This document shows positions 1 to 10,911 of a stretch of 46,342 nt of DNA, piece after piece. Position 1 is the stretch's first letter. The number at the start of each line of letters is the position of its first letter. A model generated the notes under the pieces. That model had not been told where the DNA came from and made no database searches. It worked only from the letters and a program-made list of their open reading frames with translations. This DNA is from an uncultured Clostridia bacterium (lineage in GTDB: Bacteria; Bacillota; Clostridia; Christensenellales; Borkfalkiaceae). A program made the translations under genes and the position numbers. The stretch lies in the NCBI GenBank assembly GCA_944372075.1, contig CALVYJ010000155.1:1-46342 (forward strand), written 5' to 3'.

Positions 1-3000
1 ACTCCATTTCGCAGGGCCCCGGTATCAACTATCTCAAGAAAGTTACCGTGCCTGCCATGTACAACGGTTTGGCGGTTGCCAGAATCGAGGGAAGCTGCTT
101 TGCGCAGTGCGGCAAGCTGGAAGAGATCCGCATTCCGGACAGCATCGTTTCCATCTTTACCGGCGACGGCGGCGCAACCAGCACCGGTTCGGCGTTCTTC
201 GGGTGCAGCTCGCTCCAGAACATCGTGATTTACGATGCTTCCTCGTCGATCAGCGGAAACTATCAGAAATTCTATTCGTCCATCGACGGCGTTCTCATCT
301 ATGACAACCCGTACGGCGGCATCGAGTTGGCGTATATCCCCATCGCAAAGTCGGGCGAGTACACCGTTCCCGACGTCGTGACGGATATTCCTTTGCGGGC
401 GTTCTACGGCACGAACATCACGATCGTCAACGTTCCCGCTACCGTTACCGGCATCGGCGAGCGCGCGTTCTACAGCAGCAAGCTCGTGCAGGTGAACTTC
501 CTGCCCGTACCCGAGGGCGAAACGGCGCAGCCGCTCGTGATCGGCGAAGAGGCGTTCTACTTCTCCAATATCGAGGAGATCACGCTTCCCGCCCGTCTGG
601 CGAGCTTCGATCCCAATATCTTTACGTATTGCGACGAGCTTGAGCGCGTCCACATCGAAGAGGGCGGCGAAGGTACGAGCACCTTTACGTCGGTGGACGG
701 CGTCATCTTCACCGACAACGGCGCAACACTGTACTATTGCCCGATCGGGAGATCGGGATCGTATACCATTCCCGCAAACGTGACGAGCATCGGCGACCGC
801 GCGTTCTATCGCTGCACGAATCTTCGCGAGGTCGTCATTCCCGGAAACGTTGTTTCCATCGGCACGGAGGCATTCTACGGCTGCACGTCTTTGCGCACCG
901 CGGACTTCAGAGGCATCTCTTCCGACCCCGCGCTGACCATCAACGAATCGGCCTTCTACGGCTGTTCGATGCTCACCACGCTGTCGCTGCCCGAAAACCT
1001 GAAGGTTCTCAAGCAGTACGCGTTCGGCAACATCGTCGGGCTCACGTCGGTCACGGTCAACACGACCATCGAAGAGATCGAATACAGCAACGGCGCCTTT
1101 GCCTCGACGAGCGGTGCCACGTACGTGCGTACGCTCGTGCTCGGCCCCAACGTCGTCGTGTTCGATATCAACGGCGTGTTCGGTTCTTCCAACCTCATGA
1201 ACGTGGAAGTGGATCCGGCTAACCCGCACTATTACGCGGTAGACGGCGTCTTGTTCAACAAAGACCAGACGCGTATCGTCTACTATCCGAACGGCAGAAC
1301 GGGCGCGTACGTCCTTCCCGACACGGTAGAAGAGATCGGCGCAAACGTATTCTATGGCAATCTGGGCCTTACCTCCATTACGTTCGGTCCCAAGATCACG
1401 CTCATCGACGCTTCCGCGTTCGAGAATTGTGAAATGTTGGCAACGATCGTCTTTACGGCGGGCGATACGGCGGGCGGAACGCTCACCATCGGCGCAAAGG
1501 CGTTCTACCACAGCGGCGCAGTCAGCGTAACGCTTCCCGAAGGCAAAGAGGAGATCACGATCGGCGACGAAGCGTTCACAAACTGTTCTGACCTGGAAAA
1601 CATCGTTCTTCCCGAGGGCGTCGTCTCCATCGGACATGCGGCGTTTGACGGCTGCAACGCGATGACGCAAATCAATTTGCCGGCATCGCTCGAATCGCTT
1701 GCCACCTATTCTACGAACTACGATTATTCGTACGAAATAGGGATCGATGCGGCGGCAACGGTTGCGGAAGAGGGCGGCACGGGCATCGACGTATTCAACT
1801 ATTGCGTCTTGCTTAAAACGATAAACGTGGCGGAAGGAAATGCCAACTACACGGTGATCGACGGCGTCCTGTACGGCAAGAATGCCGAGACGGGCGCGGC
1901 AGAGATCCTGTATTTCTCTCCTAGGAAGAATGCCGGAACGCAGGGCGTTGTCACCGTTCCCGCTACGGTCAAGGAGATCAAGAGCAGAGCGTTCTATTAT
2001 AACTCCGAGATCGTCAAGGTCGCGTTTGCGGACAGAGACGCTTCGACGCCTCTTACGGTCGAAGCGAAAGTATTCTCCGGTACGGAAGCACTCGAAGAGG
2101 TACTGCTTCCTTCCGGGCTGACCGAGATCCCCGATATGATGTTCAGCAACGCATCGATCCGCTCGATCTTCATTCCCAGGACGGTCACGTATATCGGCGA
2201 GGGCGCGTTCTACAGCTGCACCGAGCTGGAAGAGGTCGTCTTCGAGCAGGGCGGAACCGGATCGCTTGTCTTGGCAGACGGTTCGTCGAAAAGCTTCGGA
2301 ACGGGCAGCGACTCGACAACCTATTACTACGGCGCGTTTGCGGGCTGTACAAACCTTGCGCATATCGAACTTCCCGAACGCACCACGCAGATCGGAAACT
2401 ATGCTTTCTATCGGGCGGATACCTCCCATTATACCTCCTCGGTAAAGGGACTTGTGAGCGCAGTCGTCCCTTCCACGGTCGAGCGCATCGGCTTGCGCGC
2501 CTTCTCTTCGACCACGCTGGAAAGCGTCGTTTTCAAGGAAGGTACGGCGCCGCTTGTCATCGAAGAATATGCCTTCGCCGGCGCTCTCTTTACCGAATTG
2601 GCTTTGCCTGCCAATTTGCAGTCGATCGGCGAATATGCCTTCCAGCAAAATAAATTGCTGACCAAGATCTACATTCCCGTCGGGCTCAAGACGATCGGCG
2701 AAAGAGCGTTCTCGCAGAACACCGTGCTCGAATCGGTCGTGATCGCAGAGGGAAGCCTGTTGGAAACCATCGGCGAGTATGCCTTTGGCAGCAACAGCCA
2801 ATTGAGCTCTGTCAATCTGGAAAACGCCACGTCGCTGACTACGATCGAGGACAATGCGTTCCGCAACACGGCGCTTACGAAGGTTCAGATCCCCGCAAGC
2901 ATCGTAACGCTCGGCATGTACGCGTTCGGAGAATGCAAATCGCTCGCATCGATCGAATTCCTTACGGCGACGGAGCAGGGCGGATCGGGCAAGAGCAATC

Positions 3001-6000
3001 TTGAAACGATCGGGGATTACGCCTTCTCGGAATCGTGCATCACGCAGATCGCCTTCCCGGAAAGCAGCTCGAATATCGAGTTGGGCGACCATCTCTTCTC
3101 GTCCTGCGCACTGCTTACCACCGTTCACCTTTCCACGAGCGTCGTGGATTTGGGCAGCGCGCTTACGGGGTGCTCGACCATCGAGACCATCACGGTTGCA
3201 GACGGCAACGCGAATTACAAGGTCGACGATGCGCAGCCGTTGCTGTTGAACGTAGACGGAACGACCATCGTTCTCGTATTCGGCCCGATCGGGCAAAACG
3301 GCGGCGAGTTTGTGCTTCCCAACGGTCTTACCGCCATCGGCGAGAGCGCGTTTGCCGGTCAGAACGGCATCAAGCGGCTGTTTATCCCCGCTTCCGTCAC
3401 GATCATCGGCGCAAACGCCTTCGATTCCTGCCGTTCGTTGGAAACGATCGAGTTTGAGGAAGGAAGCCTGCTCACCGAGATCGGCGCCTACGCGTTCCAA
3501 AATTGCTATTCGCTCAAGAGCATCTCGCTCCCCGAAGGACTTACAAAAATGGGCGCGAACGCGTTCAAGAACACGTCGTCGCTGAAAGAAGCGCATCTGC
3601 CTTCTACCTTGAAATCGGTCGGCAACTATGCGTTCCAGAACTGCTCCTCGCTGGAAACGGTCAACATTCCCGCGATCGTAAGCTCGAGCGGATTTACCGC
3701 CAACTATATGTTCCAGGATTGTATCTCCCTTAAGAACGTTACGTTCAGCGCGCAGCTTACCTGGCTCTCGCAATATATGTTCGACGGATGCACGTCGCTC
3801 AAAAACGTCGTGTTCCCCGAAGAGATCAAAAAGCTGACCAGCGCGAACAAGTCTTTCCAAGACAGCGGCGTTGAGACGGTAGATCTGGGCGGCATCATCG
3901 AGATCCCGGAATATATGTTCTATGACGCGCCGTCGCTTGCGACCATCGATCTGAACGGCGTGACGAAGGTCGGCGCATATGCCTTCCAGAACTGTGCGAT
4001 GCTCGCTTCCGTCGATTTGTCCTCCGTAAATGAAATCGGCAACTACGCGTTTAGCGGATGTTCGTCTATTACCGAGGTCGATGTATCGAACTCCAACTCG
4101 CTCGGAACCTATGTATTCCAGAACAACACGTCGTTGCGGCACGTCACGTTGAGCGATGCGCTTACTTCCATCGGAAACAATGCGTTTAACGGCTGTACGT
4201 CGCTGACCACGGTCGACGTGAGAGATCTTGTCGGCGGCACGATCACGCAGAACGCGGAGGGGGTTGTGAGCCTTCCTTCGGCGCTCACTACGCTCGGAAA
4301 CTATGCGTTCCAGGAAACGGCGATCCGCGAGATCACCATTCCGCGCGGCGTTACGAAACTCTACTACAGCACGTCGAGCAGAGTAACGGCTTCCAGTTCT
4401 TCCTATGTCTTCCGCAACTGCAAACAGCTGGAAAAAGTCATTCTGCACGATGCTCTGCAAATAATCGGCGGGTATTCGTTTACGAATTGCAGCAATCTCT
4501 ATACCGTTCAGTATATCAATGAACAGGGTCAGTTGGTCGGCAACGAAGGAGAAGTGACTCTCCCCGAAAGCCTTACCATTTTGGGCAACTATGCGTTCGG
4601 CAGCGGCAGAGGCACGGGCAGCTCGTTCGACGAGGGCGAGGCGGGCAACCGCATCACCAAGGCGACGATCCCTTCGAGCGTCGAAATGATGGGGCAGTAC
4701 GCATTCCAGGATTGCACCTATCTTATCGAAGCGCATTATCTCACTTCGGCATCCAGATACACCACGTCGGCAACCAACTATTCGACCTATGTGTTTGACG
4801 GCTGCACCTCCCTCGAGAGGGTCGTGCTCAACAACGACGTAGCCTCCTTCGGAAATTATTTCTTCCGCAATTGCTCGTCGCTCTCGACGATCGATATCTA
4901 CGATCCGGATACGGAGGAGATCACGCAAAACGAGGACGGCGTGGCGACATTGCCGCAAGCGCTCTCCTACATCGGATATAACACAATCCAGAATACGGCG
5001 ATCCGCGAGATCTCGATCCCGCGCGCGCTGATCAAACTTTCTTCCGCCGTGACCTCGAACACCAGCTCCTCTTCGGTCTTTATGGACAGTACGAAGTTGG
5101 AAAAGGTGATCCTGCACGATGCGTTGCAGATGATCGGCGAAGAGACCTTTATGAACTGCACGGCGCTCAAAACCATACAGTACAGCACGGCGGACGGCAC
5201 GATCGTCGGCGAAGAGGGCGCGGTTACGCTGCCGAACAGCCTGTCGTTGATCGGCGATAGCGCCTTTGCATACTCCGCCATTGAAAAGGTCGTCGTTCCC
5301 GAAGGGCTGGCGAAAGTCGGGCGCTATCTGTTCCGCGGATGCGAGTCTTTGAAAGAGGCGCAGTATCTCACGTCGTCGACTCTCTACGGTACGGGCGCAA
5401 CCAACTATTCGACGTATATGTTTGAAAATTGCACGGCGCTGGAAAAGGTCGTCTTGAACAGCGGCATCACCTTCTTGCCCGAGGCGTTCTTCAGCGGTTG
5501 CTCGTCGCTCAAAACGATTCAGCTGTACAACGCGGCGGATAAGACGACGGTCGGCAACGACGGCGAAGTGCTGTTGCCTACGGCGCTTGCCGAAATCGGG
5601 CTGGACGTGTTCCGGAACTGCAGCGGCATGACGAACGTGATCTTGCCCTCTTCGCTTACCGAAATCGGCGACAATGCGTTTGGCGGCGCGGCGGGACTTG
5701 CCGCTTTGGAACTGCCCGAAGGGCTTACGAGCATCGGAGACAACGTCTTCGTGAATACGAGTCTTGAGAGCGTCACCCTTCCTTCGACGGTCACCGGCAT
5801 CGGCAACAATGCGTTTGGCGGCAGTAAGGTACTCGTTGCGAGCGGCAATACAAAATATTTCTCGATGGACGGCGTATTGCTTTCGACAAGCGGCACGATT
5901 GTGAGCATCCCGAAAGGTTACGTTGCGGATGGCGCATCGCTCACGTTGCCGCAGGAAGTCGGCAAGGTCGGCGGCTATGCGCTCGGCGGCGTCAATATCG

Positions 6001-7412
6001 CCCAAATCACCCTTTCGACCGACCAGATCAGCAGCTATTCGTTCTCAGGATTTACGGGAGACGTCGTTGTGACGCTCGGTCAGAGCAAAGTGCTTCCCGC
6101 CCGCGCGTTCAATAAATACGCAGGCAAGTCGGTCACCCTGCCGGAAGGCGTGGAAGAGTTCGGCGACTATCTGTTCATGGACGCTACGAACCTACAGACG
6201 ATCGACATTCCTTCTACCGTGCGGATTTTCGGCAGACAGATTTTCCGGAACTGCTCGTCGTTGGTGGAAGCCGTCGTTCCCGAAGGCGTAGAAGAGCTGG
6301 GCAATTCCGGCTATACGTTCAACTCCTGTTCGTCGCTGGTCAGCGTTACGCTGCCCTCCACGCTCAAAGAATTGGGCAACTATGAGTTTGCGAATTGCAC
6401 GTCGCTCACGTCCATCGTTTTGCCGGAAAACCTCGAAACGTTCGGCAACTATCTGTTTCAAAATTGCACGAGCCTCAAGGAAGTAACCATCCTTTCGTTT
6501 ACCGAAAGCAAATCCTTTTCCTCTTCGAGCAGACCGTTCAACGGCTGCACGTCGCTGGAAAAGGTAATACTGGGCGAAAACGTGACGAGGATCCCCTCGT
6601 ATCTGTTCTACGAAGCGGATTACCTCAAAGAGGTCGTTCTCCCCGAAGGCATCGAGAACATCGGCAACAGTGCGTTCCGGTATGCCGGAATTGAGTCGAT
6701 CGTCCTTCCTTCGACCCTTACGTCGGTCGGCACGTATGTGTTTGCGGATTGCGCGTCGCTCAAAGAGGTGTATATCCCCGAAGACATGACTTCGTTGGGC
6801 AACTATATGTTCTCGAACAGCACGTCGCTCCGTAACATCTTCAGCTATCATCGCAACGAAGCGGGCGACATGATCTATTACAGAGTTTCGGAAGGTATTG
6901 CGGATCTGTCTTCGATCACTTCGATCGGCACCTATGTATTCGATAACGCAACTTCGATCACGGGCGTCATGTTCTCGAACGATCTCGAATCGATCGGCAC
7001 CTATGCGTTTAGAGCTTCCGGATTGAAGAAGGTCACCGTTCCCGGTTCGGTCGCACTTCTTTCGAATTATACATTCCAGAACTGCACGTCGCTCGAGGAG
7101 GTCGTCCTGGAAGAGGGCGTCACCGAGATCGGTGTAAGTGCCTTCAACGGCTGTTCGTCGCTCGCGAGCATCTCCTTGCCGGAGGAATCGCTCGTCGAGA
7201 TCGGCTTGAATGCCTTTACGGGCTGCGTGTCTGTCAAAGAACTCGTCGTTCCGCTCAGCGTCTCGACGATCAGCGTCAACCCGTTCAGCGGCTGGACGGC
7301 AAACCAGAAGATCGTCTTCTACATCCGCGCGCTCGACGCTTCCACGAGCTGGAACGTCAGCATGATGATCGGGTGTCTGGCGACGATCGAGATCATCCCC
7401 GTATTCGATTAA
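1..7412 (+). CDS. Giant BspA-like leucine-rich-repeat surface protein, 5' end outside the window
   Basis: The reading frame is open from base 3 at the left edge, so the start and signal sequence lie upstream; at least 2469 residues are present. Nearly the whole protein is LRR_5 (BspA / Treponema pallidum type) repeats of about 23 residues, with recurring elements like IGDYAF, NCTSL and VTLPE. Short non-LRR turns with a VDGVLF-type motif interrupt the array about residues 90-110, 225-250, 410-430 and 640-660 of the visible part. A block of 226 codons at 4242-4919 is followed by a diverged copy from 4920. BspA-type proteins act outside the cell in adhesion or matrix binding. The C-terminus ends in a normal capping repeat with no LPXTG, membrane helix or charged tail, so anchoring must come from the unseen N-terminus or be non-covalent. 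Function beyond an adhesin-like role is unknown. Confidence 0.9.
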   Translation, partial: SISQGPGINYLKKVTVPAMYNGLAVARIEGSCFAQCGKLEEIRIPDSIVSIFTGDGGATSTGSAFFGCSSLQNIVIYDASSSISGNYQKFYSSIDGVLIYDNPYGGIELAYIPIAKSGEYTVPDVVTDIPLRAFYGTNITIVNVPATVTGIGERAFYSSKLVQVNFLPVPEGETAQPLVIGEEAFYFSNIEEITLPARLASFDPNIFTYCDELERVHIEEGGEGTSTFTSVDGVIFTDNGATLYYCPIGRSGSYTIPANVTSIGDRAFYRCTNLREVVIPGNVVSIGTEAFYGCTSLRTADFRGISSDPALTINESAFYGCSMLTTLSLPENLKVLKQYAFGNIVGLTSVTVNTTIEEIEYSNGAFASTSGATYVRTLVLGPNVVVFDINGVFGSSNLMNVEVDPANPHYYAVDGVLFNKDQTRIVYYPNGRTGAYVLPDTVEEIGANVFYGNLGLTSITFGPKITLIDASAFENCEMLATIVFTAGDTAGGTLTIGAKAFYHSGAVSVTLPEGKEEITIGDEAFTNCSDLENIVLPEGVVSIGHAAFDGCNAMTQINLPASLESLATYSTNYDYSYEIGIDAAATVAEEGGTGIDVFNYCVLLKTINVAEGNANYTVIDGVLYGKNAETGAAEILYFSPRKNAGTQGVVTVPATVKEIKSRAFYYNSEIVKVAFADRDASTPLTVEAKVFSGTEALEEVLLPSGLTEIPDMMFSNASIRSIFIPRTVTYIGEGAFYSCTELEEVVFEQGGTGSLVLADGSSKSFGTGSDSTTYYYGAFAGCTNLAHIELPERTTQIGNYAFYRADTSHYTSSVKGLVSAVVPSTVERIGLRAFSSTTLESVVFKEGTAPLVIEEYAFAGALFTELALPANLQSIGEYAFQQNKLLTKIYIPVGLKTIGERAFSQNTVLESVVIAEGSLLETIGEYAFGSNSQLSSVNLENATSLTTIEDNAFRNTALTKVQIPASIVTLGMYAFGECKSLASIEFLTATEQGGSGKSNLETIGDYAFSESCITQIAFPESSSNIELGDHLFSSCALLTTVHLSTSVVDLGSALTGCSTIETITVADGNANYKVDDAQPLLLNVDGTTIVLVFGPIGQNGGEFVLPNGLTAIGESAFAGQNGIKRLFIPASVTIIGANAFDSCRSLETIEFEEGSLLTEIGAYAFQNCYSLKSISLPEGLTKMGANAFKNTSSLKEAHLPSTLKSVGNYAFQNCSSLETVNIPAIVSSSGFTANYMFQDCISLKNVTFSAQLTWLSQYMFDGCTSLKNVVFPEEIKKLTSANKSFQDSGVETVDLGGIIEIPEYMFYDAPSLATIDLNGVTKVGAYAFQNCAMLASVDLSSVNEIGNYAFSGCSSITEVDVSNSNSLGTYVFQNNTSLRHVTLSDALTSIGNNAFNGCTSLTTVDVRDLVGGTITQNAEGVVSLPSALTTLGNYAFQETAIREITIPRGVTKLYYSTSSRVTASSSSYVFRNCKQLEKVILHDALQIIGGYSFTNCSNLYTVQYINEQGQLVGNEGEVTLPESLTILGNYAFGSGRGTGSSFDEGEAGNRITKATIPSSVEMMGQYAFQDCTYLIEAHYLTSASRYTTSATNYSTYVFDGCTSLERVVLNNDVASFGNYFFRNCSSLSTIDIYDPDTEEITQNEDGVATLPQALSYIGYNTIQNTAIREISIPRALIKLSSAVTSNTSSSSVFMDSTKLEKVILHDALQMIGEETFMNCTALKTIQYSTADGTIVGEEGAVTLPNSLSLIGDSAFAYSAIEKVVVPEGLAKVGRYLFRGCESLKEAQYLTSSTLYGTGATNYSTYMFENCTALEKVVLNSGITFLPEAFFSGCSSLKTIQLYNAADKTTVGNDGEVLLPTALAEIGLDVFRNCSGMTNVILPSSLTEIGDNAFGGAAGLAALELPEGLTSIGDNVFVNTSLESVTLPSTVTGIGNNAFGGSKVLVASGNTKYFSMDGVLLSTSGTIVSIPKGYVADGASLTLPQEVGKVGGYALGGVNIAQITLSTDQISSYSFSGFTGDVVVTLGQSKVLPARAFNKYAGKSVTLPEGVEEFGDYLFMDATNLQTIDIPSTVRIFGRQIFRNCSSLVEAVVPEGVEELGNSGYTFNSCSSLVSVTLPSTLKELGNYEFANCTSLTSIVLPENLETFGNYLFQNCTSLKEVTILSFTESKSFSSSSRPFNGCTSLEKVILGENVTRIPSYLFYEADYLKEVVLPEGIENIGNSAFRYAGIESIVLPSTLTSVGTYVFADCASLKEVYIPEDMTSLGNYMFSNSTSLRNIFSYHRNEAGDMIYYRVSEGIADLSSITSIGTYVFDNATSITGVMFSNDLESIGTYAFRASGLKKVTVPGSVALLSNYTFQNCTSLEEVVLEEGVTEIGVSAFNGCSSLASISLPEESLVEIGLNAFTGCVSVKELVVPLSVSTISVNPFSGWTANQKIVFYIRALDASTSWNVSMMIGCLATIEIIPVFD
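4242..5550 (+). repeat. Segmental duplication inside the LRR gene (226-codon unit, two copies)
   Basis: Copy 1 spans 4242-4919 (226 codons). Copy 2 begins at 4920 and ends near 5550, slightly shorter through a deletion. Both copies start with ITQN, carry EKVILHDALQ in the middle and ATNYSTY further on, in the same order. Synonymous sites differ a lot, so the duplication is not recent. A partial third start, with GNDGEVLLP, follows copy 2. Confidence 0.8.
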
Positions 7413-7494
7413 GATTCGGGCAAACCGCATAAATATGCGGAGCAATGCAACAGTATAAACGTTCGACAGGCTCGTCCTGTTCAACAAAATTCGG

Positions 7495-7528
7495 AAAACC
7501 GACCTGTTTTTTCAGGTCGGTTTTCTTT
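7495..7528 (+). terminator. Intrinsic terminator after the giant LRR gene
   Basis: CCGACCTG at 7499-7506 pairs perfectly with CAGGTCGG at 7513-7520 around a six-T loop, followed by TTTTCTTTATT. The flanking AAAA (7495-7498) and TTTT (7521-7524) extend the stem to 12 pairs. It lies 83 bases after the stop codon and is nearly symmetrical, so it could also stop - strand transcripts. Confidence 0.92.
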
Positions 7529-7545
7529 ATTATGAGCTTTATCGC

Positions 7546-7574
7546 TTTACAAGGAAGAAAAAATAGAGTATAAT
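7546..7574 (+). promoter_or_regulatory. Sigma-A-type promoter of the MoxR/VWA operon
   Basis: TTTACA at 7546-7551 and TATAAT at 7569-7574 are separated by exactly 17 bases. The site lies just behind the terminator of the previous gene, and transcription would start near 7581. This leaves an untranslated leader of about 270 bases before the GTG start at 7849. Confidence 0.8.
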
Positions 7575-7848
7575 GTAATGTGCTGAATAGCGTATATTTT
7601 CAAAAATCCTGAAAAAAGGCAAAAAATGAAAAATTATGCAGGGGACGGCGCGCACGGAACGGTTCGAGACTGCCCGACCCCGCATAGAGTGAAAATCGCA
7701 CAAAGATAAGGGGATTTGAACGTGCGGATCGTCGGTTTGCAGCGAAAGGGATTTTGTATAATTATGAAGCGCGGCAAACGCTCGCGACCGTGCGGGTGAT
7801 GTCGGGCAAAAAGCGATTCGGCAGAAATTACAGGAAGGAGGAACAATT
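7575..7848 (+). other. Long untranslated leader of the MoxR/VWA operon
   Basis: No recognisable gene, riboswitch consensus or terminator-antiterminator pair was found here. A second possible -10 element, TATAAT at 7757-7762, has only a poor -35 (TTTGCA at 7736-7741, 15-base spacer). A 27-codon open frame at 7626-7709 has no convincing ribosome site. The segment ends with a strong AGGAAGGAGG at 7832-7841, ahead of GTG 7849. Confidence 0.4.
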
Positions 7849-8958
7849 GTGGACGAACTTTTGAAAAAGTATCGCTCTCGCCTCGTGAAGGAGGCAGTCC
7901 TCAAGTCGGTTTTGTACGGGTTGACCGTCGCGCTGGTTGCGGTAGCCGTGAGCTCTTTGGTGTTCTGGGCTATCGACTTCAAGCAGGTTTGGGTGTCGGC
8001 AATCGTGTTTGTCGTCGTGTTGGGCGTGTCGGCTGCCATTCTCTATACGCGGTTTCGCCCTACGGAACGCGCGATCGCCAAGCGCATGGATGCGGAGCTC
8101 GGATTGGACGAACGGATGATCACACTGCTGGAACTCAAAGGGAATCAGGAAGTATTGGCATGCGCACAGCGCGCGAATGCCGTTTCGGCTGTGCGCGCGT
8201 TCGGGCCGCGCGGCGATAAAAAGATCGCGCTGAAGGTGCTTTCGTTGAGTGCGGGCATTGTGCTCGCCGCGGTTTCCGTCGTTGCGGCGAATATGGTAAC
8301 GGTATCCGGATTGACGGCGGCGGACATCCTGCCGAGCGGAGCGGATCTGGTGCGCGGCGACGAGGGTGTCAAGGCTGTCTACACCATCTCCTATCTCGTC
8401 GAGGGCGCAGGGAAGATCGTGGGCGTCGAGGCGCAGGAAGGCGAGGACGGCAGCACGGTGTATTCGCAGACGGTCACGGAAGGCGAAGCGGCAAAGGCTG
8501 TTTGGGCGGTTGCCGGCAAGGATGAGGATGCGGAATATTATTTTGCAGGCTGGTCGGACGGTGGGAAAGATCCTTTCCGTCTGGACGAGAATGTGGAGGC
8601 GGACACGGTGCTGACGGCGGTGTTTTTGCCGATCGACGGCACGGATTTTGAACCGGAAACGGATTGGGCAAATCGATTCCCTCTGCCGCCTGCGATGGAC
8701 GACTCGGGAGATGGCGCGGGCGGCGGATTCCCCTCACCGGATGAAAGCGATCCGGAAGAAGATGGCAGCGGAGAGGGCGAAGGCGCAGGCGGAAGCGCGA
8801 ATCCCGCGTTCCAGGTGAACGACGGTAAGACCGATTACGGCGGATCGACGTATGAAAATGCGGTGGACGAGGCGACGGAAACCATTTCCTCTTCCGACGG
8901 CTATTCGGACGATCTGATCGGCATCATTGAAGATTACATGGATATTATCAAACGATAA
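7849..8958 (+). CDS. Three-helix membrane protein with InlB-like repeat, first gene of the MoxR operon
   Basis: 369 residues, starting at GTG because AGGAAGGAGG sits seven bases upstream and no ATG fits. Two hydrophobic helices (about residues 22-41 and 47-66) are followed by a cytoplasmic stretch with an LDERMITLLEL motif. This motif resembles membrane proteins found beside MoxR ATPases. A third helix (about 125-148) leads to an outside part. About residues 205-263 look like a Listeria-Bacteroides (InlB B-type) repeat, with FAGWSDGG and a closing LTAVF. A Gly/Ser/Glu/Asp-rich low-complexity linker (about 285-322) and an acidic C-terminus follow. The gene is 28 bases ahead of the MoxR ATPase, so it is probably a partner of that system. 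I cannot assign a named family to the whole protein; the topology is inferred from hydrophobicity alone. Confidence 0.85.
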   Translation: MDELLKKYRSRLVKEAVLKSVLYGLTVALVAVAVSSLVFWAIDFKQVWVSAIVFVVVLGVSAAILYTRFRPTERAIAKRMDAELGLDERMITLLELKGNQEVLACAQRANAVSAVRAFGPRGDKKIALKVLSLSAGIVLAAVSVVAANMVTVSGLTAADILPSGADLVRGDEGVKAVYTISYLVEGAGKIVGVEAQEGEDGSTVYSQTVTEGEAAKAVWAVAGKDEDAEYYFAGWSDGGKDPFRLDENVEADTVLTAVFLPIDGTDFEPETDWANRFPLPPAMDDSGDGAGGGFPSPDESDPEEDGSGEGEGAGGSANPAFQVNDGKTDYGGSTYENAVDEATETISSSDGYSDDLIGIIEDYMDIIKR

Positions 8959-8986
8959 ACTCAAATTAAGGAACAAGGGAAAGGCA

Positions 8987-9985
<999 letters not shown>

Positions 9986-10011
9986 CGCGTCGCACAGGAT
10001 ACGGCAATTCA

Positions 10012-10911
10012 ATGAATAAATCATACTTAAACGATCGGTTTTTCAGCCGATTAGAAGCGTTGGCCTTTAACTTAAAATCAAGTTTAACGGGCTATTTTGG
10101 CGGAAAGCATCTAGTTTCGACCTACGGGCAGACGGTCGAGTTTGCCGACTACAGGGAATACCAGCTCGGCGACGATATCCGCCGCATCGACTGGAACCTG
10201 TACAGTCGGTTCGAGAAATACTTTCTCAAGCTCTTTACCGACGAACGCCAGATGCAGGTACAGATTTTTTTAGATTGTTCCGGATCGATGGGGAAATTCA
10301 ACCCGAACAAGGGGGCCTATGCCGTGGCGGTTGCCGCGGCGTTAGGTTTTCTTGCGGTTCATAACATGGACAAGGTGTCTCTGTATCTGATGCAGGGAAA
10401 GCATGCGGAAAACCCGTTCGGCACGATCGTGGGAAAACAAGCGTTTTATAGGGCGATGAGCAGTCTTGACAATGTCGGTTTCGATGGCGAAACCGACATT
10501 GAAGCGTGCGTTACAAGTTGCCCCAATACCGGCACGCGCAGCGGTTTGTCGGTGATCATTTCCGACTTCTTCACCGATTCCGATTGGAAAAAGGCGGTCG
10601 ATTATCTGCTGTACAAGCGAAGACAGATCATGCTGCTGCAAGTGCTTACGCCCGAAGAGATCGACCCTGTCTTCAGCGGCAGGGTGCATCTGATCGATTC
10701 GGAGTCGGAAGCGGCGGAAGATCCGAGGAACATGAAAATCCGCATCAATTCTTCGCGTTTAAGCGCGTATGCGGAGGCGTTGGCGAACCAACGCGAGGAA
10801 TTGCGCAGCTATTGTTCGAAGCGGGATGTCGATTTCATTTCCGTATCCACCGCGGACCCCATCGAAAAGGTGCTGTTCGCCGAGTTTTTTAAGACGGGTA
10901 TTTTGTCATGA
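10012..10911 (+). CDS. DUF58 / VWA-like protein partnered with MoxR
   Basis: 299 residues. The DUF58 signature YREYQLGDDIRRIDWNLYSR spans residues 47-66. It leads straight into a VWA-like fold with an intact metal-site motif DCSGS (88-92). No membrane helix or signal is visible, so it should be cytoplasmic, at the membrane face. DUF58 proteins almost always sit beside MoxR ATPases and are thought to be adaptors between the ATPase ring and the membrane VWA proteins. The ribosome site is weak (ACAGGAT, about 17 bases upstream). The gene starts 26 bases after the ATPase and its TGA overlaps the next ATG (ATGA at 10908-10911), which implies translational coupling. Confidence 0.94.
   Translation: MNKSYLNDRFFSRLEALAFNLKSSLTGYFGGKHLVSTYGQTVEFADYREYQLGDDIRRIDWNLYSRFEKYFLKLFTDERQMQVQIFLDCSGSMGKFNPNKGAYAVAVAAALGFLAVHNMDKVSLYLMQGKHAENPFGTIVGKQAFYRAMSSLDNVGFDGETDIEACVTSCPNTGTRSGLSVIISDFFTDSDWKKAVDYLLYKRRQIMLLQVLTPEEIDPVFSGRVHLIDSESEAAEDPRNMKIRINSSRLSAYAEALANQREELRSYCSKRDVDFISVSTADPIEKVLFAEFFKTGILS

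Noticed and set aside
7626-7709. 27-codon open frame in the leader of the MoxR operon
   Set aside because: No convincing ribosome site and no recognisable sequence.
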